From NCBI GenBank assembly GCA_945949655.1, contig CAMFFG010000062.1, forward strand, positions 1 through 7,024: a stretch of DNA of 7,024 nt, given 5' to 3'. Below, piece after piece: positions 1-4,873 of the stretch. The notes below the pieces were generated by a model, which worked only from the letters and a program-made list of their open reading frames with translations, was not told the DNA's origin and did no database searches. The first letter of the stretch is position 1. Every line of letters starts with the position of its first letter. The position numbers and the translations under genes are program-made. This DNA is from an uncultured Peptococcaceae bacterium (GTDB lineage: Bacteria; Bacillota; Peptococcia; Peptococcales; Peptococcaceae).

Positions 1-1028
1 ATCCCTATCAGCCTATCACAGGGCATTACGATGTGCGGTTGGACGCTAACGAAAGCTTTCTGAGCCTGCCCGATGAGATACGCCATGAGATCAGCGTGAT
101 GGTACCGCGCATTGATTTTAACCGCTATCCAGACCCTTATGCGGTGGAATTGTGTCAGAAATTCGGCAGATTGTTCGGGATATCTCCAGAGTTGGTGGTA
201 GCCGCCAACGGTTCGGATGAACTGCTGTTTTTGCTGACTACCTGCTTTGCCGATGCCGGTGATAAGCTGATGGTGGTGAAACCGGATTTTTCCATGTATC
301 AAGTTTATGCCGAATTGGCGGGCATGCAGGTAGAAGTATTTGAAAAAAATGATGCCATGCAGATCGGTGTGGATGATCTGATCGCACAGGCCAAAGAAAA
401 ACAGATACAAATGCTGATTTTCTCCAATCCCTGCAATCCGTCCTCTCTGGTGGAGTCCAGAGAAGATGTGCTGAAAATCGTGCAGGAGCTGGAAGATGTG
501 CTGGTGGTAGTGGACGAAGCCTATATGGATTTTGCCGATGGATCTGTTCTACAGGATGTAGAAAATTACTCCAATCTGATGGTGCTGAAAACCTTATCGA
601 AGGCTTTTGGGCTGGCGGCGGTACGTTTGGGCTTTGCAGTGTCCAATCCTACGATTATCCGTGCGCTGAAAGCGGCGAAATCGCCTTATAATGTGAATAC
701 CATGTCGCAGGTGGTAGGCAGCATTGTGCTGGATCACCCGGCTTATATCGAAGAATGTATTCTGCAGATCAAGGAATCTCGCGATTACCTGTTTGGTATG
801 CTGCAGGCTATGGCCGGCAGTGAGCCAAAAATCAAATCGATTCAGAATACGCGCTCCAATTTTGTATATATGGAAGTAGAAGATGCCGCTGGCACATTCC
901 GGGCGCTGCGACAGCAGGGCATTGCCATTCGCCTGATGGGGGATCACCTGCGCATTGCCGCAGGCAGCGAAACAGAAAATGCGGCGGTACTGGAAGCGCT
1001 GCGCGCCTACTGGAAAGGAGCCAAATAA
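1..1028 (+). CDS. hisC: Histidinol-phosphate aminotransferase, 5' end outside window
   Basis: PLP-dependent class I/II aminotransferase that converts imidazole acetol-phosphate plus glutamate into L-histidinol phosphate in the cytosol. The frame is open to the left edge: codons from position 3 read PYQPITGHYDVRLDANES, the usual HisC N-terminus, so the GTG at 33 is an internal valine and the true start lies before the window. Visible family motifs are NGSDE (207-221), NPCNP (426-440, cofactor-contacting Asn), DEAY (513-524), the PLP-binding lysine in SKAFGLAAVRLG (Lys codon 600-602) and a C-terminal LRIAAG with the substrate-carboxylate arginine (951-953). The TAA stop shares one base with the hisB ATG (TAATG), so translation is probably coupled. 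Placement next to hisB supports HisC rather than a tyrosine or phenylalanine aminotransferase, although HisC enzymes can have overlapping specificity. Confidence 0.96.
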   Translation, partial: PYQPITGHYDVRLDANESFLSLPDEIRHEISVMVPRIDFNRYPDPYAVELCQKFGRLFGISPELVVAANGSDELLFLLTTCFADAGDKLMVVKPDFSMYQVYAELAGMQVEVFEKNDAMQIGVDDLIAQAKEKQIQMLIFSNPCNPSSLVESREDVLKIVQELEDVLVVVDEAYMDFADGSVLQDVENYSNLMVLKTLSKAFGLAAVRLGFAVSNPTIIRALKAAKSPYNVNTMSQVVGSIVLDHPAYIEECILQIKESRDYLFGMLQAMAGSEPKIKSIQNTRSNFVYMEVEDAAGTFRALRQQGIAIRLMGDHLRIAAGSETENAAVLEALRAYWKGAK

Positions 1029-1606
1029 TGCGCTGCACAGAAATTAAGCGGAATACAAAAGAAACACAGATTCAGTTAAAGCTGAATCTTGATGGCACTG
1101 GAATCTTTACAGGCAGCAGCGGCATTGGTTTTTTTGACCATATGCTGACGGCTTTTGCGGTGCATGGCGGTTTTGATCTCAGTCTGGAAATGCAGGGCGA
1201 CCTGGAAGTGGACGGACACCACAGCGTGGAGGATGCGGGCATTGTGTTAGGACAGGCCTTTGCCCAGGTGGTAGATAAAAAGCAGATTGCCCGTTTTGGC
1301 AGCTTTTATGTGCCTATGGATGAATCGCTGGCGTTCTGCGCGCTGGATATCAGCGGGCGGCCTTATCTGCACTTTGATGCTGCGTTCACCAACCCTAACG
1401 TCGGTGCGCTGGACTGCTGTCTGGTAGAAGAATTTTTCCGCGCTTTTGCCATGAATAGCGGCATTACGCTGCATATCCGGCTGGAATATGGCAGCAATGA
1501 CCATCATAAAATCGAGGCCATCTTCAAGGCGGTAGCCCATGCGCTGCAGCAGGCCGTACAGTTGCGGGAAGGCGGCGTACTTTCATCCAAAGGGGTGTTG
1601 GCATAA
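1028..1606 (+). CDS. hisB: Imidazoleglycerol-phosphate dehydratase (monofunctional HisB)
   Basis: Cytosolic manganese enzyme that dehydrates imidazole glycerol phosphate to imidazole acetol phosphate. The 192-residue length matches the monofunctional family; there is no N-terminal HAD phosphatase domain as in the enterobacterial bifunctional protein, so histidinol-phosphate phosphatase must be encoded elsewhere. Metal-binding and catalytic motifs are intact: FFDHM (35-39), DGHHSVED (62-69), PMDES (96-100), NDHHKIEA (157-164) and the C-terminal SSKG (186-189). The protein normally forms a 24-mer from two similar halves, and both His-rich motifs needed for that are present. The ATG overlaps the hisC stop by one base, with GGAG at 1016-1019 inside the end of hisC as ribosome binding site. 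The next gene, hisH, starts 13 nt after the stop. Confidence 0.97.
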   Translation: MRCTEIKRNTKETQIQLKLNLDGTGIFTGSSGIGFFDHMLTAFAVHGGFDLSLEMQGDLEVDGHHSVEDAGIVLGQAFAQVVDKKQIARFGSFYVPMDESLAFCALDISGRPYLHFDAAFTNPNVGALDCCLVEEFFRAFAMNSGITLHIRLEYGSNDHHKIEAIFKAVAHALQQAVQLREGGVLSSKGVLA

Positions 1607-1607
1607 T

Positions 1608-1613
1608 GGAGGT
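1608..1613 (+). promoter_or_regulatory. Ribosome binding site that fixes the hisH start
   Basis: GGAGGT lies just after the hisB stop and 6-7 nt before the ATG at 1620. It decides between that ATG and an in-frame ATG far upstream at 1539, inside hisB, which would add 27 residues unlike any HisH N-terminus. Confidence 0.85.
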
Positions 1614-1619
1614 GCTGGT

Positions 1620-2228
1620 ATGATTCATATTATAGACTACGGCGCAGGTAATCTGTTCAGTGTTAGAAATGCGCTGGAGTATCTGCATATTGAGAATAAA
1701 ATTACAGCTGATCCGGCTGATCTGGCGCAGGCTGATGGGATTATTCTGCCTGGGGTCGGCGCTTTTCGCGATGCTATGACGATGCTGAACGACAGTGGCT
1801 TTACGGAGGCCATTAAAAATCAGGTCGCAGCAGGAAAGCCGCTGCTGGGCATTTGCCTGGGCATGCAGATGCTGTTTGAGAAGGGCTATGAGTTTGGAGA
1901 AACCGATGGCTTAGGGCTGATTCCCGGTTGTGTGCAGCTCATTGATGGCGGTGGGTTGAAGATCCCCCACATGGGCTGGAACGATTTAACGGTGCTGCAT
2001 CCCTGTGCGCTCAGCGCCGATGTACAAAATGGCGATTATGTTTATTTTGTACATTCTTATCGGGCGGAGACCAGCGATGATTATATCAGCTGCTACACAA
2101 TGTACAACGAAAAAATTCCGGCACTGGTATTTCGTGATCATGTGTATGGTGCGCAGTTTCATCCCGAAAAGAGCGGACAGGTAGGCATGGCGATTCTGAA
2201 AAATTTTGCAAAGTTGGTGACAGCATGA
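1620..2228 (+). CDS. hisH: Imidazole glycerol phosphate synthase, glutaminase subunit HisH
   Basis: Class I glutamine amidotransferase subunit of IGP synthase. It releases ammonia from glutamine and passes it to HisF through an internal tunnel. From the ATG at 1620 the protein has 202 residues and starts MIHIIDYGAGNLFSV, the standard HisH beginning. The catalytic triad is visible: Cys79 in GICLGMQ (77-83), and His181 and Glu183 in FHPEKS (180-185). The oxyanion-strand loop PGVGAF is at 44-49, and the HisH-specific IPHMGWN (115-121) and VHSY (144-147) segments are present. These separate it from PdxT, PabA and TrpG. The stop overlaps the hisA start (ATGA). Its partner HisF lies two genes downstream. 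Confidence 0.97.
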   Translation: MIHIIDYGAGNLFSVRNALEYLHIENKITADPADLAQADGIILPGVGAFRDAMTMLNDSGFTEAIKNQVAAGKPLLGICLGMQMLFEKGYEFGETDGLGLIPGCVQLIDGGGLKIPHMGWNDLTVLHPCALSADVQNGDYVYFVHSYRAETSDDYISCYTMYNEKIPALVFRDHVYGAQFHPEKSGQVGMAILKNFAKLVTA

Positions 2229-2950
2229 TTATTTTACCGGCAATCGATATTAAAGACGGCAAATGTGTGCGTCTGCGCAAAGGCGAATTTGACACAGCGG
2301 AACAGGTGGCGGCCAGCCCTTATGATACGGCGGACAGTTTTAAACAGGCTGGAGCCGACTGGATCCACATGGTGGATCTGGATGGCGCAAAAGACGCAAA
2401 ACCAGTCAATGCAGAAATTTTCTGCCGGGTTGCGGCGGAGTCGGGCCTGAAAGTAGAATTAGGCGGCGGTATTCGCAGTATGGATACCATTGAATATTAT
2501 TTGCAGCAGGGTATTGAGCGGGTCATTTTAGGCTCTGTGGCAGTAAAAAATCCGGCATTGGTGAAAGAGGCTGTGCAGCATTTTGGCGATCGCATCGCGG
2601 TGGGCATTGATGCCAAACAGGGTATGGTGGCCACCGAGGGCTGGCTGGATACCAGCAAGGTACATTACATTGAAATGGCTAAGATGATGGAAGCTGTTGG
2701 CGTGCAGACTATCATTTATACGGATATCTCCAAAGACGGCATGCTCTCCGGTGTCAACGGAGAACAGCTGGATGCCATCAACCAGGCTGTCAGCTGCAAC
2801 ATTATTGCCAGCGGCGGTGTGAAATCCATCGCGGATATTACCTTGTGCAAGCAGATGAATCTGTATGGCGTGATCTGTGGAAAATCCATCTACAGCGGCA
2901 GTCTGGATCTGGCAGAGGCCGTGGCTGTTGCAGGCAGTCGGGAAAGGTAG
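2225..2950 (+). CDS. hisA: ProFAR isomerase HisA
   Basis: 1-(5-phosphoribosyl)-5-[(5-phosphoribosylamino)methylideneamino]imidazole-4-carboxamide isomerase, a cytosolic (beta-alpha)8 barrel that performs the Amadori rearrangement of ProFAR to PRFAR, the substrate of HisF/HisH. It has 241 residues, the usual length. The general acid and base pair corresponds to Asp8 (LPAIDI) and Asp129 (VGIDAKQG). Phosphate-binding loops are LGGGIR (79-84) with GSVAV (103-107), and ASGGV (195-199) with CGKSIYSG (218-225). TDISKDG (166-172) is the conserved loop after strand 6. The half-barrel similarity to HisF is evident. A PriA-type enzyme with added TrpF activity is unlikely because that form belongs to actinobacteria. 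The ATG overlaps the hisH stop by 4 nt, indicating coupled translation. Confidence 0.97.
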   Translation: MIILPAIDIKDGKCVRLRKGEFDTAEQVAASPYDTADSFKQAGADWIHMVDLDGAKDAKPVNAEIFCRVAAESGLKVELGGGIRSMDTIEYYLQQGIERVILGSVAVKNPALVKEAVQHFGDRIAVGIDAKQGMVATEGWLDTSKVHYIEMAKMMEAVGVQTIIYTDISKDGMLSGVNGEQLDAINQAVSCNIIASGGVKSIADITLCKQMNLYGVICGKSIYSGSLDLAEAVAVAGSRER

Positions 2951-2960
2951 GTGCAGGGGT

Positions 2961-3719
2961 ATGTTAGCCAAACGAATTATTCCCTGCCTGGATGTGCGGG
3001 ACGGCAAGGTGGTAAAAGGCGTCAACTTTGTAGGGATCAAAGAAGTGGGCGACCCGGTGCAGTGTGCCATTGACTATGACCGTCAGGGGGCCGATGAGAT
3101 CACATTTCTGGATATCACAGCCACCCATGAAGGGCGCAGTACCATGATCGATGTGGTGCGCAACACAGCCAGAAATGTTTTTGTGCCATTGACTGTGGGC
3201 GGCGGCATTCGCACGGTCGATGATTTTCGTGATCTGCTGCGGGCCGGGGCCGACAAAATTTCAGTCAATTCGGCAGCAGTGCGCAATCCGCAGCTGATCA
3301 GTGAAGCTGCCGATAAATTTGGCAGCCAGTGCGTGGTCGTGGCCATTGATGCCCGTCGCCGGGAAGAAGGCGGCTTTACCGTGGTGGTAAACGGCGGCCG
3401 CATCGATATGCACATGGATGCCATTGCATGGGCACAGGAATGCGAACGGCGCGGTGCTGGTGAGATCCTGCTCACTTCAATGGATACCGATGGCTGCAAA
3501 CAGGGATTTGATTTAGAATTGACCGATGCCATCAGCAAAGCGGTCAACATTCCGGTCATTGCTTCCGGTGGCTGCGGCAGTCTGGAGCACTTTTCTGAAG
3601 TGTTTGAAAAAACAGGTGCTGATGCTGCACTGGCCGCATCGCTGTTTCATTTTAAAGAACTGACTGTGCAGCAGGTGAAAGATCATCTGCGCAGCCATAA
3701 TATTCCGGTGAGGAGATAG
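2961..3719 (+). CDS. hisF: Imidazole glycerol phosphate synthase, cyclase subunit HisF
   Basis: (Beta-alpha)8 barrel that uses ammonia from HisH to convert PRFAR into imidazole glycerol phosphate and AICAR, linking the pathway to purine synthesis. It has 252 residues, as is typical. Catalytic residues are Asp11 (IPCLDV) and Asp130 (VVAIDARR). Phosphate loops are TVGGGIR (78-84) with SVNSAAV (101-107), and ASGGCG (201-206) with AASLFHF (225-231). LTSMDTDG (171-178) is also conserved. The start is taken at 2961 because [12 protein letters not shown] is the family N-terminus; an in-frame ATG at 2877 lies inside hisA. The start has only a poor Shine-Dalgarno sequence (AGGGG directly before the ATG, GGAAAGG at 2941-2947 too far), so translation may depend on ribosomes ending hisA 10 nt upstream. 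Confidence 0.97.
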   Translation: MLAKRIIPCLDVRDGKVVKGVNFVGIKEVGDPVQCAIDYDRQGADEITFLDITATHEGRSTMIDVVRNTARNVFVPLTVGGGIRTVDDFRDLLRAGADKISVNSAAVRNPQLISEAADKFGSQCVVVAIDARRREEGGFTVVVNGGRIDMHMDAIAWAQECERRGAGEILLTSMDTDGCKQGFDLELTDAISKAVNIPVIASGGCGSLEHFSEVFEKTGADAALAASLFHFKELTVQQVKDHLRSHNIPVRR

Positions 3720-3773
3720 CGGACTGGCTTTTTTGCATCTGCCTTATCAGGTACAAAAAATCCTGCGTCCGCT
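3718..3773 (+). repeat. Long imperfect hairpin between hisF and hisI
   Basis: The gap of about 70 nt between hisF and hisI folds almost completely into one stem. AGCGGAC (3718-3724) pairs with GTCCGCT (3767-3773), then GG with CC, then TTTTTTG (3729-3735) with CAAAAAA (3754-3760), then CTG with CAG around the loop CCTTAT. The base of the stem uses the last two bases of the hisF stop codon, and the stem ends just before the hisI ribosome binding site. There is no U-run after it, so it does not look like an intrinsic terminator. It may be an mRNA processing or stability element, or a small palindromic repeat inserted in the operon. Confidence 0.7.
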
Positions 3774-3792
3774 GGAATGAGGGAGTATGGAT

Positions 3793-4119
3793 ATGGAAGA
3801 TTTAAAAAAATATTTTGTCAAAGCGGAGCTGATTCCGGCCATCGTGCAGGAAAAAAGCACTGGAGAGGTGCTGATGCTGGCTTATATGAATGAGGAAAGT
3901 CTGCAGAAAACCATGGAGACCGGTTACACCTGGTTTTACAGCCGGTCCCGGCAGGAACTGTGGAATAAAGGAGCTACATCGGGTCATGTGCAGAAAGTGA
4001 TCGAGATGCGGGCCGACTGTGATAACGACACATTGCTGCTGATTGTGGAGCAGACAGGCGCTGCCTGTCATACGGGTAATCACAGCTGTTTTTATACGAC
4101 CATCTGGGAGGAACAATAA
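3793..4119 (+). CDS. hisI: Phosphoribosyl-AMP cyclohydrolase HisI
   Basis: Zinc- and magnesium-dependent cytosolic hydrolase that opens the purine ring of phosphoribosyl-AMP to give ProFAR. Numbered from the ATG at 3793 it has 108 residues. WNKGATSG spans 57-64, and the metal sites are DCDND (75-79; Asp75, 77 and 79 for Mg, Cys76 for Zn) and ACHTGNHSC (91-99; Cys92 and Cys99 for Zn). Two in-frame ATGs are possible, 3787 and 3793. GGGAG at 3781-3785 is 7 nt from 3793 but only 1 nt from 3787, so 3793 is preferred; the choice changes two residues. It is a stand-alone HisI, not fused to HisE, but the two frames are the same and only the TAA codon separates them. Confidence 0.95.
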   Translation: MEDLKKYFVKAELIPAIVQEKSTGEVLMLAYMNEESLQKTMETGYTWFYSRSRQELWNKGATSGHVQKVIEMRADCDNDTLLLIVEQTGAACHTGNHSCFYTTIWEEQ

Positions 4120-4446
4120 ATGCAGGATGTATTAGAAGGATTATATGCTGTGGTACAGCAGCGCAAAGCAGAACCGCAGGAAGGTTCCTATACCTGTTAT
4201 CTGTTTGAAAAAGGGTTAGATAAAATTCTGAAAAAATGCGGTGAAGAGTGCAGTGAAGTGATCATTGCCGCCAAAAACGGCGTGCAGGAGGAAACAGTAG
4301 GCGAGATCTGCGATCTGCTGTACCATCTGCTGGTGATGATGGCAGACCAGAACATCCCACTGGAAGCAGTGGAAGAAGTGCTGGAACAGCGCCGTCAGAA
4401 AATCGGCAATCTGAAACAATTTCATGTCAGCGACCATAATACCTGA
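4120..4446 (+). CDS. hisE: Phosphoribosyl-ATP pyrophosphohydrolase HisE
   Basis: Hydrolyses phosphoribosyl-ATP to phosphoribosyl-AMP and pyrophosphate, the second step of histidine synthesis; an all-alpha enzyme related to MazG. It has 108 residues, as usual for single-domain HisE. The magnesium-binding signature is clear: KKCGEECSEVIIAAK (38-52, with Glu42, Glu43 and Glu46) and EICDLLYHLLV (62-72, with Glu62 and Asp65), followed by a helix ending QRRQKIG (90-96). Its own Shine-Dalgarno sequence, GGGAGG (4106-4111), lies inside the end of hisI, 8 nt before the ATG. It is the last recognisable his gene; an inverted repeat follows 4 nt after the stop. Confidence 0.96.
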   Translation: MQDVLEGLYAVVQQRKAEPQEGSYTCYLFEKGLDKILKKCGEECSEVIIAAKNGVQEETVGEICDLLYHLLVMMADQNIPLEAVEEVLEQRRQKIGNLKQFHVSDHNT

Positions 4447-4450
4447 TAGG

Positions 4451-4478
4451 ATGGGCGCAAAGGAGCCTTTGCGCCCAT
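4451..4478 (+). terminator. Perfect 28-nt inverted repeat after hisE, probable operon 3' end
   Basis: ATGGGCGCAAAGG (4451-4463) is exactly complementary to CCTTTGCGCCCAT (4466-4478), giving a stem of 12-13 bp with a tiny loop. It sits 4 nt after the hisE stop, where the operon terminator is expected. However, it is followed by AAGGCGGGG rather than a T-run; the first T5 is at 4507-4511. It could be a weak terminator, an RNase-blocking 3' end, or a protein-binding palindrome. Confidence 0.6.
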
Positions 4479-4526
4479 AAGGCGGGGCTGAGACTTGCAC
4501 GCTACCTTTTTCATTTCATATTTTTC

Positions 4527-4555
4527 TTGATTATTAGGATGAAACAGCATATAAT
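4527..4555 (+). promoter_or_regulatory. Predicted promoter of the antisense RNA
   Basis: TTGATT (4527-4532), a 17-nt spacer and a perfect TATAAT (4550-4555) form a good sigma-A-type promoter on the + strand. Transcription would begin near 4562, exactly where the toxin mRNA terminator stem begins on the other strand. No credible coding gene starts downstream on this strand within 300 nt, so the product is probably a non-coding RNA. Confidence 0.7.
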
Positions 4556-4596
4556 AAAGAAAAGAGAGTTGCCAGTCAAGCATGACGGTTACTCTC
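4556..4596 (-). terminator. Intrinsic terminator of the toxin mRNA
   Basis: Read on the - strand, GAGAGTAACC (4596-4587) can pair with GGCAACTCTC (4573-4564), with an outer 6-bp GAGAGT/ACTCTC stem plus two inner pairs. It is followed at once by TTTTCTTT (4563-4556). Position and form fit the end of a transcript of about 245 nt starting near 4803. Confidence 0.65.
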
Positions 4597-4660
4597 CTAG
4601 ATGTTGGTTACAAATTTGAACCGCTTATCTTGGCAGAGATAGGCGGTTCGCTCTTTGTCT
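4562..4660 (+). ncRNA. Predicted type I antitoxin (antisense RNA)
   Basis: Inferred RNA of about 100 nt running from the promoter at 4527-4555 to the hairpin at 4618-4649. It is fully complementary to the 3' untranslated region of the small-peptide mRNA on the other strand and stops a few nucleotides before that peptide's stop codon (4663). This is the layout of Bacillota type I modules such as txpA/RatA and bsrG/SR4, where toxin and antitoxin RNAs converge and overlap at their 3' ends. An open frame of 61 codons from the ATG at 4582 exists on this strand, but it has no ribosome binding site and is explained by antisense overlap. Ends are predicted from promoter and terminator positions only. 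Confidence 0.6.
4618..4655 (+). terminator. Hairpin ending the antisense RNA
   Basis: GAACCGCTTATCT (4618-4630) pairs with AGATAGGCGGTTC (4637-4649), 13 pairs including one G-U, with a very short loop, followed by GCTCTTTGTCT. The trailing U-run is moderate on the + strand. On the - strand the stem is followed by AAATTTG, so there it would be only a 3' UTR hairpin just after the toxin stop codon. It lacks a perfect T-tract, hence moderate confidence. Confidence 0.6.
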
Positions 4661-4662
4661 GG

Positions 4663-4743
4663 CTAAAACCAGAAAAGCGCAAAGATGCTCACAAAGAGAG
4701 ACAAAATAGAGCATATGGCTCCAACATTTTGAAGATCCTTCAT
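4663..4743 (-). CDS. Small hydrophobic peptide, predicted type I toxin
   Basis: A 26-codon gene on the - strand. Its product starts MKDLQNVGAI and ends IFALFWF. Lys2 and Asp3 are the only charged residues; from about Val7 to Phe26 it is a continuous hydrophobic stretch long enough for one membrane-spanning helix. The start is strongly supported: a perfect AAGGAGGT (4758-4751) lies 7 nt upstream, and an extended -10 promoter lies at 4818-4810. Such peptides in Bacillota (TxpA, BsrG, BsrE, Fst and the putative holin-like toxins) damage the membrane when overproduced and are silenced by an antisense RNA, and a candidate antisense RNA is present here. It is shorter than most of these and lacks their positively charged C-terminal tail; the MKDL start recalls Fst. 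Membership of a named family cannot be decided here. Toxicity is inferred, and a small non-toxic membrane peptide is the main alternative. Confidence 0.72.
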   Translation of the reverse strand: MKDLQNVGAICSILSLFVSIFALFWF

Positions 4744-4751
4744 AAGCATCA

Positions 4752-4772
4752 CCTCCTTGAAAAATAAGGAGA
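4752..4772 (-). promoter_or_regulatory. Hairpin sequestering the toxin Shine-Dalgarno sequence
   Basis: In the toxin mRNA, CUCCUU (4771-4766) is exactly complementary to AAGGAG (4758-4753) within the Shine-Dalgarno sequence. A further U-G pair (4772 with 4752) and a 7-nt loop complete the hairpin. This would cover the ribosome binding site in a locally folded transcript. Confidence 0.6.
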
Positions 4773-4809
4773 ATAACCGCCATTGCCGTCTAAAGGCAAC
4801 TCTTGGGAT

Positions 4810-4837
4810 ATTATATCATATTGCATTTTGTATACAA
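4810..4837 (-). promoter_or_regulatory. Predicted toxin promoter with extended -10
   Basis: On the - strand, TTGTAT (4837-4832), a 16-nt spacer and TGATATAAT (4818-4810) form a promoter with a perfect TATAAT and the upstream TG dinucleotide. Transcription would start near 4803, giving a 5' UTR of about 60 nt. The -35 element lies within the palindrome TTGTATACAA (4828-4837). Confidence 0.75.
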
Positions 4838-4873
4838 CATTCTGACTCGTTCTTTCAAGAGGAGGATGCAGCT

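Larger units (their letters stand above)
4564..4803 (-). repeat. Inverted repeats pairing the 5' and 3' ends of the toxin mRNA
   Basis: Two segments near the mRNA start are complementary to two segments at its end in nested order: 4781-4768 with 4597-4584 (14 pairs, two of them G-U) and 4803-4795 with 4572-4564 (9 pairs). Both G-U pairs exist only in the - strand RNA; on the + strand they would be A-C mismatches. This points to selection on the structure of the toxin mRNA rather than a simple DNA repeat. Confidence 0.65.

Noticed and set aside
33..1028. GTG at 33 as the start of hisC
   Set aside because: The frame continues open to the left edge and encodes residues typical of HisC before position 33, so this is an internal codon of a gene cut by the window.
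2528..3070. Long - strand open frames opposite hisA and hisF (also 3083-3559)
   Set aside because: They are shadows of strongly conserved his genes in GC-biased codons, with no ribosome binding sites of their own and no recognisable domains.
4436..4495. TPP riboswitch-like pieces: ACCTGATAGGAT (4441-4452) and GGGGCTGAGA (4484-4493)
   Set aside because: The two halves are in the wrong order for a THI element, the first overlaps the hisE stop codon and the perfect palindrome, and no thiamine gene follows. Judged coincidence.
4757..4873. N-terminal extension of the MATE protein from 4757
   Set aside because: It would overlap the toxin 5' UTR and promoter, lacks family similarity, and a strong ribosome binding site precedes the ATG at 4874.
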